Assembly (NCBI GenBank): GCA_029961685.1
Contig: JARWKL010000014.1
Coordinates: forward strand, 191,001 to 255,000
Direction of reading: 5' to 3'
From: Aristolochia californica
Lineage: Eukaryota; Streptophyta; Magnoliopsida; Piperales; Aristolochiaceae
DNA length: 64,000 bases
The translations under genes were made by a program, and so were the position numbers. Position 1 is the stretch's first letter. Each line of letters opens with the position of its first letter. Below, piece after piece: positions 12,401 to 22,200 of the stretch. The notes under the pieces are model-generated. The model had not been told where the DNA came from, did not search any database, and was given only the letters and a program-made list of their open reading frames with translations.

Positions 12401-13714
12401 GTCAGGCGGGAAACATAAAATTTGACACATGAATCATGTGAATGGAGCATTATAAATAGAAGATGAAGCTAGGGTAGAAAGGAGAGAAAAAACAAGTTTC
12501 TTAAGTCTCTTGATCCATATCCTCCCGTTCTTCTTTTCCTTCTCAGTTTGAATATCTTTAAGAAGAGTTCTTATTCAGGTAGTCAATAGTTAGCTGAAAG
12601 TGAAATCGGTGTAAGAAAGCAACGATAAGGAGCTGTCCATCTTCTATTATGCTAGCCTCCTCACTTCTCAAAGTAATGAAACTCTGTTTCTCATAGATTA
12701 CCATGTTGCAAGAACTGGACAATCTGTTCTCATTCATAATCTATTCCAAAGAAGCTCTTGTTTAGTTATTCACCTGAGCACAAGATCACTGTCACATAAC
12801 CATATCATGCATAAGTAGAAAATAACATACTCCAACACAGAGTACTCCTTAAAACTTCTGCCTAGCGAAAATTGAGCTACATCCAGATTTATATTCCAGA
12901 CCTACCCCCTGAGCACTTTATGTCATAATGAAAGCATGTCTCTTACCACCATACTGATGTATTTCAGAAGGTAAGACTGACATCGTTGATCACGAAATAT
13001 CCAGAGATACATGGTAGTCAGAGGAATGGCGGCTCTTCCGCACATGGACAGCAAATGAGCCGCTTGAATGTGTGTAAAAGAAGAGAAAAAAAGAGAGAAT
13101 TTACGCGCTTACGCATTTACCAAATCAATTGTAACCGAGAAACAATTCCTCGTTTCCTTAACTAGATTAAACTCCCAGTTACCTGGGAAATCTCCTAGAG
13201 CTGAAATCGACCTCCAGCCAAATCCCAAACAGGTGCGGAATAAACACTCGCTAAACCTGGTAAGTTCCATCAGCGTGATCATTTACTGAAAGACTCATAT
13301 GCACCTAGGCACGTCCACTGAAACGAAAAGTCTCCGGATACAATTCATTCCGATAGTTACGTACTCCAATTTCTGATGAAACCGTCTAGAGAATTCCGTC
13401 ACAAAACAAAATCAGTCGACAACAGCTCCCAAACACGAAAATCCATAAGAAGGAGAGAAGCAGCAGACAAATATGAGCAGAGGACAGAGAAAATAAAAAA
13501 GTGGGAAGGGCAGGAAAGCGCGGAAGGTTACCTTGGAGGTAATGAGATGGCATCCACGCCTGTGAGCGGGAATGACAACAGTTTTCTGAGCCCATTTAGC
13601 AGCCATGGATTCCCCACCCTTAAGAGGGGTGTTGGAGACGGCGGGAGAGAGCTGGGATTTCACCCGAACGGGGACCGAAACCGGCTTGGCTGAGAAGGCA
13701 AACGAGGCCTGCAT
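9498..13714 (-). CDS. YjbQ/UPF0047 family protein
   Basis: Seven coding exons on the minus strand join in frame: 13714-13532, 10854-10794, 10714-10620, 10541-10508, 10041-9987, 9882-9840 and 9569-9498, giving 180 residues. The family core is complete, with [53 protein letters not shown] and a C-terminal TLNG. Some bacterial members are reported to have thiamine-phosphate synthase activity; the plant role is unknown to me. The first 36 residues, before [11 protein letters not shown], are rich in Ser, Ala, Pro and Lys with few acids, so they may be an organelle transit peptide; the internal ATG (Met37) would give the compact form. Intron 1 is 2.7 kb and holds a tandem duplication. All splice sites are GT-AG. 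Confidence 0.95.
11655..11970. repeat. Two-copy tandem duplication, about 163-bp unit
   Basis: In intron 1 of the YjbQ-family gene, the block starting caatattcttctta at 11655 recurs at 11818. Both copies run through a T-rich tract, a caagaaacaagaa stretch and an aaatgaaacaagata motif in the same order. Copies differ by scattered substitutions and small indels. I see no terminal inverted repeats. Confidence 0.8.
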
Positions 13715-14493
13715 CGTCTCTGGTACACGGGGTTAGTGGAAAATAAACCAAGTAAGCGGATGTACGGTAGGAGATGGAAGAGTACGAGGGGGGGAAGTAG
13801 AAAAGAAATAAGGTGAGGTTGAGAAAAAGGCACAGGCACGGGTTATATTATCTTGAATCGCTCTCTTCAAATCCACAAACAAAAGCACTTTTGTTGTTTG
13901 GTTTTCGTGATGTGAGTCCACAAAGACTCCGAGTCGACTCAGTGACTGTGCTTAACCGCTTCGTCTTTGTTGTGTTTTTACTTCCACGTATGCAGTCGAT
14001 ATATTTCAGAATACATTAATATATATATATATATATATATATTATTAAATATATTGTATTCTATATTTATTTATTATCTCAATATGCATAGGTTTTTTAC
14101 TAATTTTAAATAGGGATAATGATATAATTAAAATTAAAATTAAAATAAAATAAAAAAAGAGTAAAAAAAAGTTGGGTTGATTGAACATGAGTAGAGTCTT
14201 CCATAAGCATCCATGTTGAATAAAAAACCTGATCCTTATCTCAACAAGGGAGATGGAATAAGTGATGTCCATTCAGGAGGGACCCATATGAATGGACGAT
14301 CTTGATGTAATGGACTAGAACGCACTCCTATTTGCTAGGCCCTAACCATGGACTAAAAGGTGAAGAAGGAGATCGACACTTCTTTCGGTTTCACGCCGTA
14401 TCCGTCTCAATTTCTCCTCTGAAACTCTGAATTTTTAATTCAACCCCGGTCCTACAAAAGCAAAACTGAAGATTAACCGAATCATCTTCTTCT
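13715..14493. other. Upstream region of the YjbQ gene, with an (AT)n microsatellite
   Basis: The leader and promoter of the minus-strand YjbQ-family gene should begin here. An AT dinucleotide run occupies about 14018-14042, followed by AT-rich sequence to about 14160. No gene is supported. Confidence 0.5.
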
Positions 14494-14769
14494 GCTCTCA
14501 CTTCCATCTCTTCTACGCCCAGCAGCCTTATGCGCTTCTCAATCAGATTACTGAGTGGAGAAGATACCGGCGAATACCCAGGTCTTGGTTCCCGTGAATT
14601 GCTCCTGTTCAGGAGCGGCGTTGAATTCAAAATTCAGAGTTTCAGATGAGAAATTGAGACGAGGAAAGACTTTATTGATCCTAATCTCCGGTGTGATTAC
14701 CCCTTTGATTTGGCCTTTACTATGGCTCAGTTGGCTCTGAACTGTGTGGCCAGTGATCTAGACTCTTTA
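14494..14769 (+). pseudogene. Decayed LysM receptor-kinase relic
   Basis: Two pieces of a LysM receptor-like kinase lie close together on the plus strand. At 14494-14620 the reading LTSISS...LMRFS, then after a frame change EKIPANTQVLVPVNCSCSG, matches the segment between the first two LysM domains, including the CxC pair. At 14671-14769 a second frame reads FIDPNLRCDYPFDLAFTMAQ followed by LALNCVASDLDS, which is the C-lobe end of the kinase (helices before the usual RPTM block). The rest of the ectodomain, the membrane span and most of the kinase are missing, so the relic carries a large deletion plus frameshifts. It converges tail-to-tail on the intact LysM receptor gene at 14909-16957, which suggests an old local duplication. 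Confidence 0.65.
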
Positions 14770-14908
14770 ATTCCTTTATTTTCAGTTGGATATAATAGCC
14801 CTGTTCATCTGATAGCCATCTTAATTACAGAATACTTACATAAGACAGCAATGTCTTTTTCACCATCCGAGTCTCCATGCAGCACCAAGACCGTAATTCA
14901 TTGTTGGG

Positions 14909-16957
14909 TCAAATTTGCGTTGTGCTGCTGGGTTTGGAGGAACTCTCAGCAATACAAAATTGCTCTCCTTCGGGCAATTCTTCAACTAATCTTGCTAACC
15001 TTACGACGAGCACCTCAGCACTTGGTCTCAGTGCCGGATCTTCTTCCACACACCCTCTTGCAACTTTGGCTAAAACCATGGCTGCCTCAAAAGAATAACC
15101 CCCATCCAGTGAACTGTCCATGAAACCCCTCAGACCTTCCTCTTCATCGGACTGTAATACGGATTTGATCTTCTCTGAGAGCTTGCTACTTTCACCGTTC
15201 TTCTTTCCCCTCGCAATCGGAGTTTGGCCAGATAGCACCTCCAGCAAGACCACCCCGTAAGCGAAGATATCTGTACTCCGGGAAATGGTGCCGTGTTCCA
15301 GATACTCAGGTGCAAGGTAGCCCCTGCTCCAAGAGACGGACAGTAATTGTTGAGCTTCCATATCATCATCTTCAGTGCACCTTGACATTCCAAAATTGCC
15401 TAGTTTGGCATTAAATTCTTCATCAAGAAGAATGTTCCGGCTTTTCACATTCCTGTGGATGTGACTAGGTGACAGTGCGTGGTGCATGTAATGAAGGGCC
15501 ATTGCCACATGGAGACATATTCTAAGCCTCTGGTTCCAGGATAAGAAGCAGTAGCAGGAAGCAATGAATTGGCTCTTCATGGCCAACCCCCCATGAAGCC
15601 AATCTTTTAACGAACCATTCTTAGCATACTCGAAAACCAAATAAGGTTCACCTCCATCGCCCATGCACGTTCCCAAGAGCCTCAAAATGTTGGGGTGCCG
15701 ATGGTTTTCCTGGATAAGTTCAAAGTTGATCTTGGAGATGGTTTCTACGCTCGTCTGCTTGATTGCTAGGTTCTTCCCATTGAGGCGTCCGTGAAACATG
15801 GTCCCCTCGATGAAGTTGCTCGAGTTGAAGTCTTCTGTCGCTTTCCTCAGCTCTTCCGGACTGAATGTGTCCAATCCTCCCTTATGCGGTGTACACGGAA
15901 GGTTTTGATCGTTCGCAGCGTCTTGAGGATCCTCCAGTTCTTTGGATTGTCTAGGATTTCCAATGGTTAGCTGTTGTAGCTCCAAATCACCTTTCATAAC
16001 CAGATCGGACTTCTTCCTCTGACGCTGGATCACCAAAAATATGACGGACATGGCAGTACCAAGTGCTATTATAACTGCACTCAGTCCGATGTAAATTCCA
16101 AGCTTACGCATTGTTACTCTTCTTCTGGAACTTTTCTTGGACACAGTCATGACTGGGATGCTTGCACCGGTTATTGTGGCATTGGGATCATGAGCCCTGA
16201 TGAGGGGAGCTAGATTCGGTTTCTCACTGAGAGGAATCAGAAAAGTGGAACCTACCACCAAAACTTCAGATGGAAGTACTCCTGATCTGCCGTTAGCAGA
16301 GAGCAGAGCCTCTATGCTGGTGTTAAAGAGTGAAGATATCTTTGAGGCCGTGTCACCTTGAAATACAGGGTAAGACATGAGAAGCTTTGTACCTTGACTG
16401 AACTGAAGTGGATTTGGGCAGGCACAAAACAGGGGAACAATCACTTGCGCTTTGTTGCTCAGATGTGCTGGAGGCAGGTGGGGGTTCTTCTCTTCGATGG
16501 CTCTACAGGTGGTGAGGCCTTCCAGTGAAGCAGCAATCCCTTCAAAGCTCTCCCCTGCAATGGCCGTTTTTACCACTCCAGCCTGAAAGTAACCACTGTT
16601 GCATCTGCAATCTATCGGTATAAGCAGAGGTTGGTTTGGCAGAAGAATCTCCGCGTTTTTGGACAGCCCGCTCGCATCTACAACTGCAATCCGATTCAAT
16701 CCTAAGTATTGACTCAGATTGGACAGAGAGGAGTAGAAGGAATTGGCGTAGAAGAGAGTGAAAGTGAAGCACTGTTGGTTCTGTGGCCCAGCAGCATCAC
16801 AGCGGTGACCAAAAGCTTCTCCCGGCATGGAATTGCAGCTGAAAGAGCTCATTCCCTGTACAATCACAAGCTGAACAGCAAAGAACGCCCAGACGATGAA
16901 TACCGGAAATCTCTCACATGAGTTGATGGGAAGAACCGCCATGACCACCCACCCCAA
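14909..16957 (-). CDS. LysM receptor-like pseudokinase (LYK2/LYK4/LYK5 type)
   Basis: One uninterrupted frame of 682 residues. An N-terminal hydrophobic signal (about 16-35) leads to an ectodomain with three LysM-like units separated by CxC motifs at 117-119 (CRC) and 178-180 (CAC), a membrane span at about 286-311 and a cytoplasmic kinase fold from about 365. The kinase should be inactive: the glycine loop is lost (FIEGTMFHGRL), the catalytic HRD is HRN (501-503) and DFG is NFG (521-523), while the AIK lysine (400) remains. This pattern marks the LYR class, which binds chitin or lipochitin oligosaccharides and signals through an active partner such as CERK1. Absence of introns fits the LYK4/LYK5 group; parts of the ectodomain recall LYK2, so I do not name the orthologue. 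Met6 is an alternative start. Confidence 0.92.
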   Translation of the reverse strand: MGWVVMAVLPINSCERFPVFIVWAFFAVQLVIVQGMSSFSCNSMPGEAFGHRCDAAGPQNQQCFTFTLFYANSFYSSLSNLSQYLGLNRIAVVDASGLSKNAEILLPNQPLLIPIDCRCNSGYFQAGVVKTAIAGESFEGIAASLEGLTTCRAIEEKNPHLPPAHLSNKAQVIVPLFCACPNPLQFSQGTKLLMSYPVFQGDTASKISSLFNTSIEALLSANGRSGVLPSEVLVVGSTFLIPLSEKPNLAPLIRAHDPNATITGASIPVMTVSKKSSRRRVTMRKLGIYIGLSAVIIALGTAMSVIFLVIQRQRKKSDLVMKGDLELQQLTIGNPRQSKELEDPQDAANDQNLPCTPHKGGLDTFSPEELRKATEDFNSSNFIEGTMFHGRLNGKNLAIKQTSVETISKINFELIQENHRHPNILRLLGTCMGDGGEPYLVFEYAKNGSLKDWLHGGLAMKSQFIASCYCFLSWNQRLRICLHVAMALHYMHHALSPSHIHRNVKSRNILLDEEFNAKLGNFGMSRCTEDDDMEAQQLLSVSWSRGYLAPEYLEHGTISRSTDIFAYGVVLLEVLSGQTPIARGKKNGESSKLSEKIKSVLQSDEEEGLRGFMDSSLDGGYSFEAAMVLAKVARGCVEEDPALRPSAEVLVVRLARLVEELPEGEQFCIAESSSKPSSTTQI

Positions 16958-18300
16958 GTACCCTCTATAACAAGAGAGTAGTCGAAGAAATCCGTTCCTA
17001 CTTCCTGAAGATGAATAGATAGAGCAGATTAAAGAATTACTGAGGCTAACTATAATAAGGGTGCGCAGAAACGCTGCCTGTGAACAATGTTCTTGGGTAG
17101 TGCAGTAGATAATTTGTTATTTAAATCTGCTACCAGCTGTTACCGTTGCCATCACCTTGGGCCCGGTTCCATTGGCAGAGGCAAGATAAGATGAAAGGAC
17201 AAGTAACTGCTCCATCTGTGCTCAAGCTTCCAGTATTGAATCCGTATCTGCAACATGTAGAATACTGGCATCTATGCATGGCTGCATCTGCATGGGCAGC
17301 GTTTAGTACCAACTCGGTTGACTGAAAGTCCACTAAGCATATATGTAATGATTCAACTTTTGGGAGATGTGTAGGATGCAATGATGGATGGGATGTGTAG
17401 CGGTGAAATCGATGATAAGTGGGTGGAAATGACGGTGGTGGGCGGTGGCTGGGGGCCGGGGGGGGGGGGGTAAGGAAAGGCAGCGTGGGATTTAGAAACC
17501 TAAGACGAGACGGGCGTGTGTGGGGTAAAGACGAGGCAGACGTGATGGATTCTGCGTCCATTTTATATATATTTAATCGCTCTTAGAGACAAATAGTCAA
17601 ACACCCGATATCCCAACCGCTACAGTAGTCTTTTTGTTTTAATCTAATGGCTAAAACTGAAAAACTGAACAAATCCTCCACTAAGAAGGAAAAATAAATC
17701 CTCCTCTCCTCTGGCCTCTCATGAGTTCAAAGAGATCTTGGGAGGAGGAGTGAGCATGTGCATACCCTGGCTTGTTTCCTCGAAACTAAAATTAATGGAG
17801 GTGACTCTCATCAAATCCAAGATATAAGAGCGATTCAGTACTCCATATATAACATACCTGAAATCTGGATTAATTTTTTGAGTTAAAAGATTGAATCCGT
17901 TCAGGTGTTTGAGGGGAAAATTTGACAAAGTTAGGTTAATCAGTTTAAAGAAGAAAAAAGGGGAAAGACAGCTGTGTCTCTTGCAACTCAGCGTTGGAGA
18001 CAAGATTGACAGGCAAAAAAGCAAATGGAAGGAGATGGAATTTCTCACTTGGAACAAGACAATGCTGATGATACCAACAGTGAGTCCTGCACGCGGCCCA
18101 ACACTGGAGCGTCTCTGCCGGTGCCTCTGGTGCCAATCCGATCACGGACCAACCCAGTTATAATTCTTCAAACGAAAATGTAGTCTTGACTATTTTCATC
18201 TAAAATTCGAACACATAAATACATTATAAAAAAAAAGAATAATGAGAATTATTCGTTTTATGAATTTAAAATACGGAAAAGTATAATACGTTCAATGATA
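16958..18300. other. Spacer upstream of the LysM receptor
   Basis: The promoter and leader of the minus-strand LysM receptor gene should lie in the first few hundred bases. A run of about 12 G occurs near 17459-17470. The minus-strand frame at 17130-17561 is Pro/His-rich low-complexity translation and I do not call it. No RNA gene or transposon was recognised. Confidence 0.45.
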
Positions 18301-18329
18301 GGGGAAGGGGATTCGAGCTCAAGGTTGAA

Positions 18330-18365
18330 AAACCTAACCCTAAACCCTAAGCCCTAGACCCTAGA
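18330..18365. repeat. Degenerate interstitial telomere-like repeats
   Basis: The plus strand reads about four imperfect copies of CCCTAAA (aacctaaccctaaaccctaa, then gccctagaccctag). This matches the plant telomere unit but is short and degenerate, as commonly found inside plant chromosomes and in telo-box promoters. No gene start is adjacent. Confidence 0.6.
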
Positions 18366-19265
18366 GTAAGGCAAAGCGGTAGGATTGAATCTTTGAAAAT
18401 ATGGCTCTAGCCGTCCCACTATAATCCCTACCGGTGATAGTGCATGACCATTACAAGAACCAATGATTTCTAAGGAGAAGGAATTGTAACTTTTACAAAT
18501 GGGACAAATGTTAGTGAGAATTAAGTAATATGGATTAGGGAAAAAGTCCTCAACCACATTAATTGGCTATTACCATTCTTTCTTCTTTCTTCTTTTTAGT
18601 ATGATAAAAGATAGTTAGGACTCTCTCTTACCTTGCTTGCTTGCTTACAAAAAGTGTCACATTTTTATTGGATATAGCAGGCGGTTATCGAATCAGATTT
18701 GCTAGATCCTGTTTTAGCAAGAGGGTCGGTCGGTCCCTCCAATCATATGGGAAGAATAATCCTCAATAACCCCAATTATTACATTGCTCAAAAGAGAAGA
18801 TACGAATTATATATATATATAACAGAATAAGGATTTTAACGACAGAAGAGAACCCATGAAAGTCTAAAGATGCAGACAGACAACTGAGGACAAATAAGAC
18901 CATAAGACAAATATCAAGTTTGACGATCATAACAAAATCGGAAGCATCACCTCCTCTTCGAGTTTAAAGAACAGAAGTCATGCAATAAACTGGGGAAAAG
19001 TTAGAAGAGATGTCCCGGGAAGAAAAACATTCAGAATGGTGTCTGTAACCAGCCTGTTAGAAATCAAATGGACTAGCTGCGCGAATGATCAGGTAAGTCT
19101 TGACCCGCACCAATAACAATGCACAGATTGAGAAGTTCAGAAGCGGAGACAATTTGAGTATGTTAGCAAGTGAGGTACAATGTTTACACTATATTACCTC
19201 AGCACAGCGATGATGATTATATTAATCAGCCAAATGTGCTGCTGCAGTGTCCTGACAGACAACAA
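18366..19265. other. 3' flank of SKI3 and spacer
   Basis: The minus-strand SKI3 stop is at 19266, so its 3' untranslated region lies here. A short AT run occurs at about 18808-18822. Nothing else is supported. Confidence 0.45.
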
Positions 19266-22200
19266 TCATTCCTTCACTCTCTCCAAAACCTTCCAGTACC
19301 TTGCACAAGAGGGATTTATATGAATTGCACGAAGGATCCACCTCTGTGGACTTTGTAGTGCTTCAACATTAGAATGTGAGCCAGATGCAACTTTTGACTG
19401 TTTTGCAAGCAAATGCATTTGGAAGTATAATTCAGCAGGCCTCATCTCTAGAGAGAAAAAAAAAAAAAAAGTTAGAAAATATTTAACGAGTAAATAAATG
19501 GAATTGTCTGTGTAAACACTAGAGACCTGCTGGCCAAGAAAACCATTCAAGGCGGAGATTATCTTCCCATTTAGTTCTGGCACCTAGACTCGCTTCTGCC
19601 TGAGCCAGCAGCACTGATACAATAGGTAAACAGACGAGAGAAAATTCCTTAGCTTTTGTGAGGCTGCTTACTGCGAGTGATAAGAACTCAGAACCTGATC
19701 TTTGCTTTGCAAGTTCCAAACAGATGAGCCCTGTTGAAATACCAAAGATTAATTCCCAAAGACAAACCATGGGTTCAATCTTGAAAACAACAATAACCAA
19801 AGGCAACTACAATTTTTTTTTCAGAATAAAAAAAAAAAAAAAAAATCCTCCCAGTAGTGTATCTTGCGACACTGGCAACATGAAGCATTTCCAAAATTCA
19901 ATAATGACTACCAGGCAAAGAGGTACTAGCAGAAGAGAAAATACCATGAAGGAGAAGAAGACAACTCTCAGCAACACCAAGTGAACAAGCATGTGCCAGA
20001 ACCCGTTCTGCTTGAAGAAAGTTCTGATCCCACAGAAAGCTCTGGGCACACACTAAATCATAGATAGCCATCCATTTTTTACTCGTCGTGCCTTCATCTT
20101 GCAAACATCTTTCAAAACGCAGATTTATAGGGTTCTCATTGTTCTGAACTTTGTATCTACATTCAATATACTTCAGAGATATCCAACCACATTGTTTATC
20201 AGTCCCAAGCTGGACACATTCAATATATTCCTCTTTCAGCTTTGAAAAATCCTCCTGTAATGCATATGCACGACATAATTGCAAGTGTGCAAAGAAAAGG
20301 TCACAAGAAGGAAGTGGTAGTTGGGAAGCGTCTGTAGCATAACTTATGCAATCCAGGTGGTCTCCACCTTGCAAACAAATTTCAGATGCAGAAAGCAGAA
20401 GCTGGAATTTCTGATACTGATAATGTTGATCTTTCCTTGAATAGACTTCATTAGACAAAGCTGTGACAACTAATCGCTTCATAATGACACACAAATGTGG
20501 AGGAAATTTCTCTTCTCGAGCCTTTTGTAAAAAACTAAGTACAAGCAAGTACAGTGCCTTGTGATTCCAAGGCTCCTCGCGCAGCCATCTGCCATAATGG
20601 AAAATAAGAAAATATATGAGTGTAAAAAATCCTTGACCAACCACTAAAAGACAAACTAACATGCACCACCATGATACACTACGTTTTAGTAATCCCCGTA
20701 GAGGATACAGCTGATTAATTTGATGGAAAAAAGATTCCAGAGTTCCACAAGCACAAAAGGGAGAGTCTCCTGTACCAGAAATGGAATGATGGTTCTGATA
20801 TGAACAGCACTAAAATACTAGAACAATATTAGCCTGAATTTGTTTCGATTTTGTAGAAACAAAGGTGGTGACTGTTAGTTATATTAGGAATACATAAGAT
20901 TTCATCAAAGTAAGAATTACTCTCCAAGTACAAAACTCATATTTGAATTGTTGAATTAAGATGCAAGTACCTAAACATATGCATTTAAAGTTGATTGCAA
21001 GGTATCTAAAAGATTAGTGTAGAGAAAAATGTTAAGTGTCTCATACATAGTGCTAGAGAGTTATTGATTTTATAAAGATTAAAATAATGTTCTTTCCTAA
21101 TAATGCTAAGTATTTATATAATTTATCAACATTTTTTAGGGAGAGTTTAAGAACTTTCATAATCAGTTAGACAAATCTATTAAAAAAATGCCCCTGTGAC
21201 CATTGAGCCAAAGGCCAGTCAACTCATCAACCAATAGACATCCCTATTCGGCAAGTCTATCACCCAGAATTTACTTTATCAGCCAGGATACAAGTATCAT
21301 TAATACATAGACTAACACCAATTTAGAAATTCATGCAATATTATGTTATTTTTGTTTGATACATTTTCTTAGATATGACATAGCTATAGCATAATCATGC
21401 CTTTCTTTTAATTCTTTCCCAAAAGACAAAACTGATACCCACTTAACAAGATCAAATATACGTTTATTACTATTATTTTTCTATTTTTACAGTAATAACA
21501 GTAATGTTCAGTAGATAATAGTTATATTCAGTATAAATTTTTGGTAATAAAGTCTTGATTGGTCAAAACCTACCAACATTTCATCATATGTAAATATTAC
21601 TACTATTGCTAAGAAATACATTTAAGGAATAGTAGAGAAGTGGAATAGTATACTTCTGCAACTGCTGTAATATTCCTGTTCCTTGTGTCCGCTGATCTGC
21701 ACATGTTGCAAAGGAAGATTTCAAATTTGTGGCGCTGCTAACATGACATGCAACTGCTGCAGAGCCAATAACCTCATTGCCTGATGTGGAAACTTTGGGA
21801 ATCAGAGGCCTAGGATGCTCTAGAACAATGCATCTAGTTGCAGAGTGAGATGAATTCCATACCTCACTCTGTAAGAGGAGTAAACCAAGTTGGTTCCTGT
21901 AAGAAGAAAGACTGCAGTAAGCACACGGTTTCATAATTTGCATACATAACTTTTAACTAAATAAAACAACCACTTAGGCTCAGGCAGCCATCAAACTGAC
22001 CCAACGTTTTATGATCTCATTCAAAGACTTACCCTAAATATGTCGGTCATCAGCTAGTTGCTAATGAAGTATCATAACTTTATCCTCTAATAATAATTAG
22101 AGTTCTCTATTTGGAAAATAGATGAAAGACTAATAATTTCTCAACCTCACCAGACATTACTATGTTAAATTCAGTTTCAGATGCAGATGCATTTACCGAA

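Noticed and set aside
14710..15123. Plus-strand 137-codon frame overlapping the LysM receptor 3' end.
   Set aside because: Only its first 20 residues belong to the LysM-kinase relic; the rest is the antisense shadow of the intact receptor gene.
17130..17561. A 143-codon minus-strand open frame upstream of the LysM receptor.
   Set aside because: Pro/Ser/His-rich low-complexity translation across a poly-G run, with no domain; probably chance.
18330..18365. Possible true telomere end or chromosome fusion point.
   Set aside because: Only about four degenerate units; too short and flanked by ordinary sequence.
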